NCBI GenBank assembly: GCA_019279435.1 | Contig: JAAALK010000287.1 | Location: 61,817,144 to 61,881,143 of the forward strand | Source of the DNA: Zizania palustris | Lineage: Eukaryota > Streptophyta > Magnoliopsida > Poales > Poaceae | Length of the DNA: 64,000 nt | Direction: 5' to 3' | In this document: positions 10,617 to 21,129 of the stretch, in pieces | Numbering within the stretch: the stretch's first letter is position 1 | Layout of the letters: each line of letters begins with the position of its first letter | Made by a program: the position numbers and the translations under genes | The notes under the pieces: model-generated | Seen by the model: the letters and a program-made list of their open reading frames with translations, nothing else | Told to the model about the DNA's origin: nothing | The model's database searches: none

Positions 10617-11384
10617 TAAGTAACATGGTGAATTTTCAACAGATTTTTTCCTTTGCGGAGTTAACTTTTGAACATAGTTATTTGTTAGCCACTAGTTTGG
10701 AAACTGGTTTTGTTCACATGTTTAGTTCAGAGTATTTTCTGTATTTATCCAATTTGAACAGATGTTTCATATGGTTACATTCTTGACGTATTAGCCAATG
10801 TTGCCTTCTAGTTCTAGATGTTCACATGTTTAGTTCAGAATATTTTCTGTATTTATTGCCAAGACTGCTTATTCAATATATTTCAACTTGAGCTATACAA
10901 CTTCGTCTCCCTCCCTGGTGGCGCCTCCAACCCGTCCATCTCCTTCCAAGTACACCACACTTCTGTGCTCGCCACATTAGCTCGACGAGTGGCGGCCGCC
11001 GCAGGTGGCGGCACCACCATGTTCCCTCTATCCAAGCATGCCAAATTGCTCGCTCACGCGCTGAATCTCCACCTCGTTCCCTCATTTTTTGGCGATATAA
11101 GTGATGTGATTTTTTTTGTTCATGGTTCTACTTGTAGAGGTGGATCCACAACTGGAACAAGAAAATTTACGATGTGAACTTGTGTTTGGAGATGATGGTT
11201 GCATGAACAGGAAGTTTGTCTTGTATAAACATTAATTTTGGAGTATGTATGAGCAATTAGTCTGTTTAGAATTGATGTCTGAAGATTATGTAATGTTCAA
11301 ATGGAATGGATGTCTAAAATTTTTGGAATGGTGGAATGGGACAACATATCTGAATACATCAATTTCTATGACGAAAAACAAACG
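10617..11384. other. CACTA-2 internal stretch with a coding-like segment of unknown origin
   Basis: A GC-rich block (about 10890-11080) in otherwise AT-rich DNA reads in the plus frame SLPGGASNPSISFQVHH and GGTTMFPLSKHAKLLAHAL. It could be an exon captured from a host gene, but I do not recognise it. A 36-base segment (TTCACATGTTTAGTTCAGAG and following) is repeated at about 10714 and 10819 with one mismatch. The whole stretch recurs at 25849-26616. Confidence 0.4.
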
Positions 11385-11713
11385 TCATTACCAAATAGTG
11401 ACACGTCATCACGCATGCGACGCTAGATCATCGGACATGTGGTGCCACGTAATCTTACACGTGCCACCAAGTAATTGGACGCATGGCACCACATCATCGG
11501 GAACGTGTTGACAAGTCATCGTACATGCGGCGCCACGACATCGTCCACGTGTCGCCCCGTCATCGGGCACGTGGCTCCATGTCATCAGCCACGTGGCGCC
11601 ACATCATCGGGCATGTGGTGCCATGTCATTGGACGCGTGATGCCACATCATAGACACGTGGCGCCACATCCGCGCCCACGTGACGCCATGTCAACGACAA
11701 CGTGGCGCCATGT
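11385..11713. repeat. Degenerate 22-24-bp repeat array rich in CACGTG (CACTA-2 subterminal array)
   Basis: About a dozen imperfect units of the pattern CACGTGGCGCCACATCATCG follow each other with changes in nearly every unit. Six exact CACGTG palindromes occur between 11455 and 11690. The array leads straight into the Sirevirus at 11714 and resumes briefly after it (CATGTGTCCACG at 23192). It recurs at 26617-26945. Confidence 0.75.
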
Positions 11714-13735
11714 TGTAGGACCGAAAGTAGCGACCAGAGGGGGGGTGAATGGGCACCTAAAAATTCTTTCTAATTTATGGCCTGCTCCCAACACCCAACG
11801 CTCCTCAAAAGACCAGGCAGCAAAGCGTGAACAGATCGCCTAAGTCTAAAAGTATCTAGCCTAGAAAAGACTAGTGAACCAGACAGAGGAACACTAATAC
11901 AGTGCAAACAGGCAGATAAAAAATACTCAAAACATGGAAAATCAAACTTCTCAGCAGATGATCTAAGTGTACATGAAAAGAGATGAGAAGTTACTGTTCA
12001 AATTTGTCTCCTGTTCGAAACTTGGCGAAGCCTGCTTCGTAGTGTCGAAGCCTGCTTCGGAGTTCTTTGTCGAAGTCTAGCGAAGGTTGTTGTTGAAGTG
12101 CCGAAGGTTTGCTGTCTAGCCTAGTTCGAGTGTAGCAGAGAGCGAAGTATGCTTCGAAGCGAAGTATGAATGTATCAAAGCTTGCTTCGAACAGAGTACT
12201 TCGAAGCCTAGACTTCAATCAGAAAGCTTCGAACAAAGTTCACAGAAAAGCAATCTTTGAACGAGAAGCGAAGCCCAACACACGGCAGCAAGACTAAATC
12301 GAAGCCTACACTCTACCTCCGGAGCTAGCTTGATCGAGGTATGATTACAAACGTGGTCACCTTCAAACCAAGGACTAACTCCGAATGACAAGCTCCAAAC
12401 CCACAAACTGTGACCCTCAAAAAAGGATTGTAGCAGACAGATCTTAGAAAACACACTTCGAGCAAAGTCTGCCAGAGACACGCTTCGAAGATAACTTCGA
12501 AGCCTATCGAAGTATGCTTCACAGAGCTCGAGTTGAAGTACCTTCGCAAGGACTGCCGAAGTATGCCAAGAGAACAAAAACTAAGCACAGAGCATACTTC
12601 GAAGTAAGGTTTACAGTTCAAAAACGGAATTGAAGTTCTAGCAAAGCCCTCAAAGATGTCAGATCGAAGCTTGCCTCACGGAGCTGAGGGACTTCAAACA
12701 GAGAAGGGGGCTTCGCCAGAAACAGCCAGAGAAAAAGGCTAAGTCTTGTCTACTCGATCAAAAAGGCTATGCAGTAAAAAAAGCAAAACTAGAGTTCTAG
12801 TGTACTGTTGCTAGAGAGTAGGTACTACTTGCAACAACAAGAACTAGTACTACTCACGGGAAGAACAGAAGCAACAGAGACACAAATGCTCAGGAAAAAC
12901 TAGCTGCGCACATCAAACGAAGCCATAAAATACTGCAGAATCGCTACACACCACATGACACGAACAAGGAATAGAAACTCACTGCATCAAGAAGAACATA
13001 ATAGATGCAGGAATAAAATGGCATGAGCAGGAAACTAACGGCGCACAAACAGGAGAGAGAAAACGCAGGGAACAAAAATGACCCAATAGATTAAAAAGTG
13101 AATTCTGGAAGGGGTAACCTAACCCTAGGGATTGAGGCCCTATTTATAGGTTGCCCAACACTTAGGAATATTCCACCAGCCCCTTAGGCTTTTTACAAAC
13201 GCTAAAATAAAGGAAAAGACTAGACTTCCCTTATGATATTTTTACAGACTCGACTGACTGACTGTGGGCCTAGGGATAAAATAGTAAACTCCTATTTACA
13301 GATGACTTATCCGGAAGCTAAGCTTTCATAGCGACTACGGCTTCTCTTTTGGACAGTCCGATACAAGATCAGCGGTCGTCAGTTTTACGCGGAAACTGAC
13401 AAAGCCTCCACCGACTTTGCACCAGGTACCTGGATTGGGACGGCCCGACTCCGCAGCTCTCTTAGCCCGGCAATCGCTCGCCGCCCGTTTACCTGAGTCA
13501 ATCCTGGTCAATATCCCAGTGGGTCTTCTGCTGCTCTTGGCCCATGTACCCAGATTGGGCCAGCCCGACTTCGCGGCCCCTCTGCCCGACAGTCGCTCGC
13601 TGCCCGTGTACCTAAGTCACACGCGGCCCATGACACAGCAGATCTCCTCTCTTCTTCTGTCCTCTTTGACTATCGTTGATAATGACTCATCACATCTGGA
13701 GCCATGAGGCCCACACTATTCAGCATGGCTCCTCA
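11714..13735 (-). repeat. Sirevirus 3' LTR
   Basis: About 2.02 kb, reading on the minus strand from TGAGGAGCCATGCTG to TTTCGGTCCTACA. A TATA box (TATAAATA, minus) lies at 13141-13148. Compared with the 5' LTR it lacks two of four short repeats around CGAAGCCTGCTTCG near 12030 and has several CG to CA changes (for example TTCGAA to TTCAAA near 12363). Confidence 0.92.
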
Positions 13736-15113
13736 ATCTCCCCCTTGATGAGTGCATTGTCAACACTTCACTTCTTCAGCTCTTCAGTACCTGCGAACAA
13801 CTGTGGAAACACGAAAACAAAACACAAGAAAACAAAGAAGAAGAAAATAAAGTAAAAGTTTAACCCTAATGACCGAAAGCCAAACAAAAGCAAGAAGTGG
13901 TCATTATGGTTAACCAAAATGTAAAAGCTCAAAATGAGTGCGATCTCAGAAACATCAACAAGGACATCAAAAGAGTAAGGACAACGGGACAAAAACTCCC
14001 CCCTGAAACAAATCCCAGAGGAAACCAAAACTCCCCCTTGAACTCTTATCCCAAAATTTCTCCCCCTTGTTGACAAGTAAACTCATCAAGAACCCTAAAA
14101 AGAGACACATACTCCCCCTGAAACGCAACTCCCCCTCAAAATACGCAATGAATGCAAATGGGGTGCAGGTGGAGTGAAGAAAGCATGCTTCTCAGATATG
14201 ATTGACTGCAATTACAACATCTAACAAGTATAGCAAAAGACATACTGTCTAAGACACATGGCATGATCAGTGCAACAAATGATATCTAAAGAAAGTCATT
14301 AGCACACATTTTTCAGTTTTTGCAAACAAAAGCATCACCACATTTTCCAGCTGACAAGCAAGGTAAAGCATGAGATGTAGAAGCTAACTGATATCTACCA
14401 AGATAAGCATTGTCCAAAAACAAAGTGCTTCAACAAACTTGTTATCATTTCAATTTTCAGGCTTTTTCTTTTTCCTTTTTCATTTTTGCCAGGGGTTATT
14501 TGCATGTCAAACCTTATGCTGACCGACCAAGTCAAGCCTAGGCCAGAACTGGACCATCAGAAGCTTAAGACATTGGTCTTGGCATACACTACACTGTCCT
14601 AGTTCATACCAAAGTGCTATGGTATGCAGTCCAGAACAATGTAATGTGACAAAGCAAACCCACCTAGATCTTTCCAAATTATGCATAAAAAAGGCATGGA
14701 ATTTTCATTTTTCTCAATTTTTCATCATTTTTATAGCACATTTCCATGTTTAAAGCATAAAAATGTCCAAGTTGCATATTTGCATCTAAGTCAGGAACTA
14801 GCTACAAGGCATGTAACAGATAGCAAGAACATTCAGCCTACGCATGCTAGTTACCAGAAGCAATGGTGATCATTTTCAAGTTTACAGCGTAAAAGCCATG
14901 CATATGACAGATATCAGACATATCAAGCGAACTGAAATAAGACATGATCATTGACAAGTAATCAAAAGCATGTACCAGCTAGAATAAGTAACACAGTTCA
15001 ATCATATAACAGATGTAGCTCAAAAGTGTGATATGTGAATATGAAAGATATGAACACACACAACAAGACTCAAGAAAAGAGTTAAAGAAGAAAAAAAACT
15101 GACGCAAAATATC
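13736..15113 (-). other. Sirevirus 3' non-coding region with multiple polypurine tracts
   Basis: The tract next to the LTR reads CATCAAGGGGGAGAT on the minus strand (13736-13750). Further AAGGGGGAG-like or CAGGGGGAG-like tracts lie at about 13991, 14028, 14056, 14110 and 14128. Farther in, at 14560-14670, the region matches on the opposite strand the non-coding region of the gag-only Sirevirus-like element (about 38950-39050). No ORF of note is present. Multiple polypurine tracts are an established Sirevirus feature. Confidence 0.75.
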
Positions 15114-17216
15114 CTAGAAAGGATACACAACACCCAAATCCCCTCGTAAACGCTCAAAGGTAGACTGATCTAGGGGTTTGGTGAAAATGTCAGCCAACTG
15201 ATGATGGGTATCAACATGAACAAGGTCAATGACACCTTTCTCATATTGATCCCGTAGAAAATGAAAGTGCACATCAATGTGTTTGGTTTTAGAATGGAGA
15301 CAAGGGTTTTTCCCTACACTAATAGCACTAGTGTTGTCGCAAAACAATGGAACCCTGGTAGGAAAGAACAACCCAAAATCTCGCAAAGTGGAAATCATCC
15401 AAACTAACTGTGAGCAGCAGCTAGCAGTAGCTACATACTCAGCCTCAGTGGTCGAAAGAGCAACTCCAGATTGCTTTCGAGAAGACCAAGACACAAGAGA
15501 CGAACCAAGAAACTGGCAAGTACCGAAAGTCGACTTGCGATCCAACCGGCACCCACCAAAGTTAGCGTCCGAAAAGCCAGATAAATAAAGAGATGATGAT
15601 GCTGAATAGTAAAGACCGAGATCGGGCGCATAAGTGAGATACCTGAAGATGCGCTTGATAGCCTGCCGATGAGACGCACGAGGTGAAGACTGGAAACGCG
15701 CGCAAAGTCCCACGGCGAACTGTATGTCCAGTCTTGTCGCCGTCAAGTACAGCAGCGAACCGATCATCCCTCAAAACTCTCTCTCGTTGACCTTGACGCC
15801 GCTGTCATCCTTGTCCAGACCCCCAGATGTGCCCATCGGGGTCATCTACGGCTTCAACACCCCACCAAAGTCAAATTTTTTAAACATGTCATGAATGTAC
15901 TTACCTTGGTGGATGAAGGTGCCATCCTTGGTCTGCTTGATCTGGAGCCCTAAGAAATACTTGAGCTCACCCATGAGGCTCATCTCAAACTCACTGTGCA
16001 TCTGCTCAGAGAACTTGGACACAAGAGAATCGGTAGTACCGCCAAAAATAATATCGTCCACGTAAATCTGAGCAACTAAGAAATCTGAAGCATCTCTGAG
16101 AAAGAAAAGGGTTTTATCCACATAACCCATCACAAAACCCTTCCCCAACAAAAACTGCTTCAACCGGTCATACCAAGCCCTGGGGGCTTGCTTCAACCCG
16201 TATAAAGCTTTCTGCAGCTTAAAAACATGTCGAGGAAACTTAGGGTTCTCAAAACCGGGGGGCTGCCTAACATACACTTCCTCCTCTATATACCCGTTCA
16301 AAAAAGCACTCTTGACATCCATTTGAAAAAGCTTAAAACCCTTCGAAGCGGCAAAAGCTAAAAGAATGCGAATGGACTCAAGACGGGCAACAAGGGCGAA
16401 AGTTTCTTCAAAATCAATACCCTCTTTCTGGCAAAAACCCTGGGCAACTAGTCGAGCTTTGTTGCGCACCACAACCCCATCTTCACCTTGTTTGTTCTTG
16501 AACACCCACTTGGTGCCTATGGGGTTGCATCCTGGTGGCGGCTCAACTAGTGTCCAAACCCGATTACGGACAAAATTCTCAAGCTCTTCTTGCATAACGT
16601 TAATGCAATTTGAATCAGAAAAAGCATGAGAAACGTCTCTGGGCTCAAAAGATGCAACAAAAGCAGATTCAACAAACACAGCAAGAGAGTTACCAGATGA
16701 ACGCAAAGTTCTTTCAGTCAAATCACCGATAATGAGCTCTGAGGGGTGATCACGCTGAACTGCTCGGGATCCTTGGTGATCTGAAGTCACCTCACCGGAG
16801 TCAGCAGCTGGCACCTCTGGACTCGACTGAGGGGGCTCGATCAAAGTGGAAGAAGTGATCAGAGGTCCGTCCTCGTCCTCAGTCGAAGTCTCAGAAGGTG
16901 TGGGCTCTGCAGGAGGTGTAGAAGGCCCACCCTCATCAGCAGCTGGAGTATCCTCATCTTCTTCGAAGATGGACTCTCTGAGCTCATCATCACCAGAAAG
17001 CTCAAAAGAAGGAGTCAAAGAAGGCAAGGACTCATCAAACGAAATCTCACAAGTCTCGACAAGTTGCTGGGAGTCGAGGTTCCAAACTCGAAAGCATCGA
17101 GAATGCAAAGCATAACCAAGAAAAACACCATCCCAGCAACGAGACTCAAACTTGTCCAAATGCCCTCCCTTCTTGAGCACAAAGCACTTGCAGCCAAACA
17201 CTCGCAAGTGGCTCAC
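15114..17216 (-). pseudogene. Sirevirus pol: end of integrase, reverse transcriptase and RNase H
   Basis: The frame from 17216 opens with the copia integrase C-terminal motif HLRVFGCKCFVLKKG. An acidic Ser/Pro-rich linker follows, then RT from NPIGTKWVFKNKQGEDG through FKLFQMDVKSAFLNG to the catalytic YVDDIIFGG. After a short interruption (15768-15845) RNase H follows (MIGSLLYLTATRLDIQFAVG, ALSTTEAEYVA, KHIDVHFHFLRD, HQLADIFTKPLD), ending at 15114. RT and RNase H are essentially complete; only the junction between them is broken by stops and a frame change. Confidence 0.93.
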
Positions 17217-18150
17217 CTTGGGCTATCAGCCAAACCGCAACTCGTATGAGGTCTACCTAGGTAAGCTCGAAGAAAAATGTGGTTGGCCAGATAGCAAGCT
17301 GTGTTCATGGCTTCAGCCCAAAAATGCCTAGGAGTCCTGTGCTCATCAAGCATCATCCTGGCCATCTCGACTAGCGTGCGGTTCTTTTCGTTCCACAACA
17401 CCGTTATGTGGGGGAGTGTAAGGAGCAGAAAAGTAATGGTCAAGACCCTGATCACTACAGAAGCTGACGAACTGAGAGTTCTTGAACTCAGAGCCATTGT
17501 CGGAGCGAATTGCTCGCATCCGACCATTGTTCTCATTCTTCAGCTTCAAAATCAGGTCATGAACAAAATGAAAAGTTTCATCCTTAGACTCCAAAAAGAA
17601 AACCGACGAGAATCGAGAAAAGTCATCAACAATGACAAGCGCGTACCACTTCCCACCGACTGAGCGTACCCGAGCTGGACCTACAGTGTCCAAATGTAAT
17701 AGCTCGCCCGGATACGAAGTCATCACCTGAGTCACAGGTGAGTGAGACGCGGCAACCATTTTCCCATGACGACAGGGTTGACAAACTAGATCTTTCTCCA
17801 TTTTAAGCTTGGGCAATCCTCGGATGAGGTTCATAGAGCTTAACCTGACTAGCAGATCAAAGCTCAAATGACCTAACCTCCTATGTCACTTTCATAGCTC
17901 AGAAGAAGATCCGGCAATCAAACAGCGAGAAGGGCCTAAAGAACTAGAGAAGTCAATTCGAAAAACTTTACCAAATGGTAAGATCTGGCAAATCAAAGAT
18001 CCTCTAGAATCAAACATAGAAGAATTGCCCTTCTTAAAACGCACTTCCAAACCATCCTCAAGAAGTTGCGAGACAGATATCAAGTTAAAGTTCAAATTTT
18101 TAACCAAGGCAACATTCTTCAAAGAGAAATGATCTCAAATGCGAATTGAG
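17217..18150 (-). pseudogene. Sirevirus integrase, frameshifted
   Basis: From the GAG-pre-integrase segment (LKNVALVKNLNFNLISVSQL, about 18120) the reading passes through CQPCRHGKM of the zinc-binding region to the catalytic core. There HLDTVGPA gives the first Asp, RSDNGSEFKN the second Asp and NGVVERK the Glu. The frame breaks right after the ERK motif near 17390 and resumes one frame over (TLVEMARMMLDE, HFWAEAMNTACYL). A TGA near 18130 interrupts the start where Arg is expected. The active-site residues survive but the protein could not be made intact. Confidence 0.9.
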
Positions 18151-18990
18151 CCGATGCCACTAACCTTTCCTTGACCACTGTTCCCGAAAGTGATGTACTC
18201 TTTGGAGCTCGGGGGAGTGAGACTGGAGAACCATCTGCGATGTCCCGTCATGTGGCAAGAGCATCCTGAGTCCATGATCCACACGTCCTCCAGTCCCCAA
18301 TCCTGCACAATCAGTGGTTGTAAGAGGGAACAAATGGTCTGGCACCAGGTTTAGCAAAAGAACTAAACCAGTGTCGAGCCACCTGTTCAAAAGACGGAAA
18401 GCGAAAACCATCAGAAGATTTTGGACCAAAACGCGGCTCAAAGCGCGGTCCATGGTTTTGCCTAAAACCTCAGCCACGAGGTCCAGAACCATAGCCAAAA
18501 CGGCCTGGAACTCTGCCGGAACGAACACCACCAACTGGAGAACGAGCATGAAAGTAGTCTCCTCTACCACCACCTACACGACGCGGCCTGGCCTCCAGCC
18601 TCTCCCCGCGTCGAGGAACTCTCAGTCTACCACCCTACTGGTAGAACTGCTCCTGACCACCACGAGCACGCTCTGCTCTCTCAACCCGCTTCCTCCTGAA
18701 GCAAAACTCCGCAAGATGCCCGTCTCTCAGATAATACTCACAATGATAGGTGGGCTTCTTGGGATGTGGTTGAGGCTTGGGGTTCTTGGGCTTAGTGGTG
18801 TTTGGTGTAGTCTTCTTGGGTTGAGAGGGTCCAGGAAGAGAGTCAAGAGAAGTGTGGAGGTGTTTGGGCTTTGGAACCCAGATGGGCTTCTTGGGTGGAG
18901 CTTTGGGCTGTTCATGGATCACTCCATCCTTGGGCTAACTAGCCAGGGAAGACTCTGTGGAGTGAGTCTTGGGGTATCTCTGCTCAGGAG
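18151..18990 (-). pseudogene. Sirevirus gag C-terminus and aspartic protease, broken
   Basis: The protease active site reads WIMDSGCSCHMTG with the Asp-Ser-Gly codons at 18265-18273, followed by EYITFGNSGQGKV. Upstream lies an Arg/Gly/Phe-rich region (about 18350-18600). Before it is a second zinc-knuckle-like motif HCEYYLRDGHLAEFCFRRK (about 18690), in which the second Cys is replaced by Tyr, and a Pro/Lys-rich linker. Stops are present between these blocks. Confidence 0.82.
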
Positions 18991-19000
18991 TCATTTTACT

Positions 19001-21064
19001 CTACTCCACTGCCCGGCTAATGGCACTCTCAAAGTCAGCCTTGGTGTAGGTGTAACCTACCCCAAACCCATCCTGCCTCTTGAATTGCTGGATCATCATG
19101 CCGTGCTGTTGCTCTCGGGCACTGATCCAACTCAGGCTAGAACGGAGGTAAAAGTTCTCATTCTGAGAATCAGCTAGCTCCTCTCTCAAGGAAGCTAGTA
19201 CCTCCACCTGAGACAAGCAGGTCTCACACTCGCTATCTACTTGGACAGACTTCTCGGCTTTCAGCTTAATCAACTCCATTCTAAGAGACAGACAGTTCTC
19301 ACAGACAGTGGGTGGAACTGTCAAAGTCTCAAGCTCTAGCCTAGTCTGTGCCAGCTCAGCTCTCACTCTCTCCAAATCACCCAAATGTGCATCGCCCTTG
19401 GCTTTCAGCTCAGCTAGACTAGCTAGACGAGATGGGCAATCAGCACAGGGCGCGACGACAGTGGCTTGAGCATCTTTCAGCTCCAGCTGAGCGCTTTCAA
19501 GCTCAGTGGCCAAAGCGTCCCTCTCATCAACCCTTTCTGTGTACCTGGACTTCAGAGTCGACAGGTCACACAGAAGCACCTCACACTTTGGGCACTCACT
19601 GCTATCACCCAAGCAAGGGGAAGAAGATAGACTCTCAATTCTGCCGTTGGCCACGGCAAGCTCACTCTCTAACTCATCTATCCTCTTCTTAGCCCCCCTA
19701 AGCAGTTTTTCCCGATATTTTAACTCCTGACGATTGCTTTCAAGTAAATCAACGATTTCGCGTTCATAAGATGATACCTTTTCGTTGTCGTCGTCGTCGG
19801 AGTCATCGGGGGAGCTCTTCTCTTCCTTATCCCCAAGAGCCATTGAGCAGAAGCTCTTGCGGGATCTTCGACACTGGTGTGAGCGGCTCTTTGGTCTGTC
19901 CCCGAAAGCCATGAAGCAAAGACCCATCGGATCGTCCTTGTCCTTCCCCTTCCTGATGATGATCTCCTCATCGCTTGAGCTCGATGAAGAGGAAGAAGAC
20001 GTGGACCGCTTGGAGTAGCTCTTCTCCATCTCGGCGAAGAAGGCCTTGTCGCGCTTCTTGTTCTCTCGCCAGTAGTCCTTCAGGGCCTTTCTGAAGAATC
20101 TGGTCTTTGGTTTGCCCTTGTTGAAGGAGGAGCTCTCGTGCTTGCCGGAGTCGTGGAAGCCACCACCAGTGCCCTTCTTGTGTCCATTGCGCTTGGGGCA
20201 GTCGGCGATGAAGTGTCCTGGGTCACCACACTCAAAGCACCCGGATTTTGTGCCGTGTCTTTTGAACATCCTTTTGTCATAAACACGACACACCCGGTTG
20301 TTAAAAAGACACAAATCATCATCTCCCAAAGACTCAAGCTGGTCCTCAGTGATAGACATCAAAGAGAACCCATCACAGCTCATAGAAGAAGGATCAACAG
20401 AAGGTGTAGCAAGGGCCAGAGACTTTGATCCAGAGCCAGTGAGATTTGATCTCAACTGGATATCAACCTCGGTGGCCTTCAGCTTGCTAAACAACTCAGA
20501 AATTGTCAAGGTATCATAAGATGTGCTCTCAATGATAGAGGATACCTTGATCTCCTAGATCTTTGGGTCCAAGGTATGGAGAACCTTGAGCGCCTACTCG
20601 TGATCTGAGACTAACTAAGCACCCTCAGCCTTGTTGTCCCAAAGCTTGTTTATGATCGATTGAAAATAACCAAGCAAAGCCTCAACAGATTCACCCGGCT
20701 TTTGTGTGAAATTCTCATATTCACGCCGGTAGGTCTGATAGAGCCGAGCCTTGACCTGGGCTATTCCCTCATGGTGTGCCTTGAGGGTAGCCCAGATCTC
20801 TCTCGCAGTGGAGAGATGGCTCACACACTCAAACTAAGTGGGACCTAAACCAGAAAACAAGATGTTCACAGCCTTACTATTGTTCAGATGCTGGGCAATG
20901 ATACCAGGAGTACCATGCTCAGCAATTGGCAATATAACGAACGTAGCGTGAACGCAAATGTCCCAGATGTCCGAGCCTTGGCTCATAAGATAGGCTCGCA
21001 TGCGAGTATTCCAATAGTTATAGCCATAAGCTTCCAAGGACGGGACCTTGCCAGGAGACGTCAT
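19001..21064 (-). pseudogene. Sirevirus gag with zinc knuckle and coiled coil
   Basis: The start is MTSPGKVPSLEAYGYNYW at 21064, with the copia gag block RMRAYLMSQGSDIWDI, AREIWATLKAHHEG and LTISELFSKLKATEVD. The CCHC knuckle CFECGDPGHFIADC follows near 20250, then Ser-rich and acidic stretches and a long heptad-rich coiled coil (about 19800 to 19150). From 20509 to 19001 the frame is open for 502 codons. The first third contains four TAG stops (near 20830, 20615, 20595 and 20560), at least two of them where Gln would be expected. A long coiled-coil gag fits Sireviruses. Confidence 0.88.
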
Positions 21065-21115
21065 GATCACTACTAGGGTTTAGAACCGGTTAAGGTATGG
21101 AAAAACCCTAACCAG

Positions 21116-21127
21116 GCTCTGATACCA
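21116..21127 (-). other. Sirevirus primer-binding site
   Basis: TGGTATCAGAGC on the minus strand, complementary to the 3' end of initiator Met-tRNA, lies two bases after the 5' LTR. It primes minus-strand DNA synthesis in Ty1/copia elements. Confidence 0.93.
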
Positions 21128-21129
21128 CT

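Noticed and set aside
11385..11713. Regular repeats resembling a CRISPR array
   Set aside because: Units are degenerate with no constant repeat or unique spacers, there are no cas genes, and the DNA is plant nuclear; it is a CACTA subterminal array.
12215..12621. Overlapping Cys/Leu-rich open frames, repeated at 21574 and 27486
   Set aside because: They lie in all three copies of the Sirevirus LTR upstream of its TATA box, in overlapping frames; they are LTR sequence, not genes.
18314..19177. 287-codon open frame on the plus strand
   Set aside because: Antisense to the Sirevirus gag/protease region, which is identified by motifs on the minus strand; no plausible domain on this strand.
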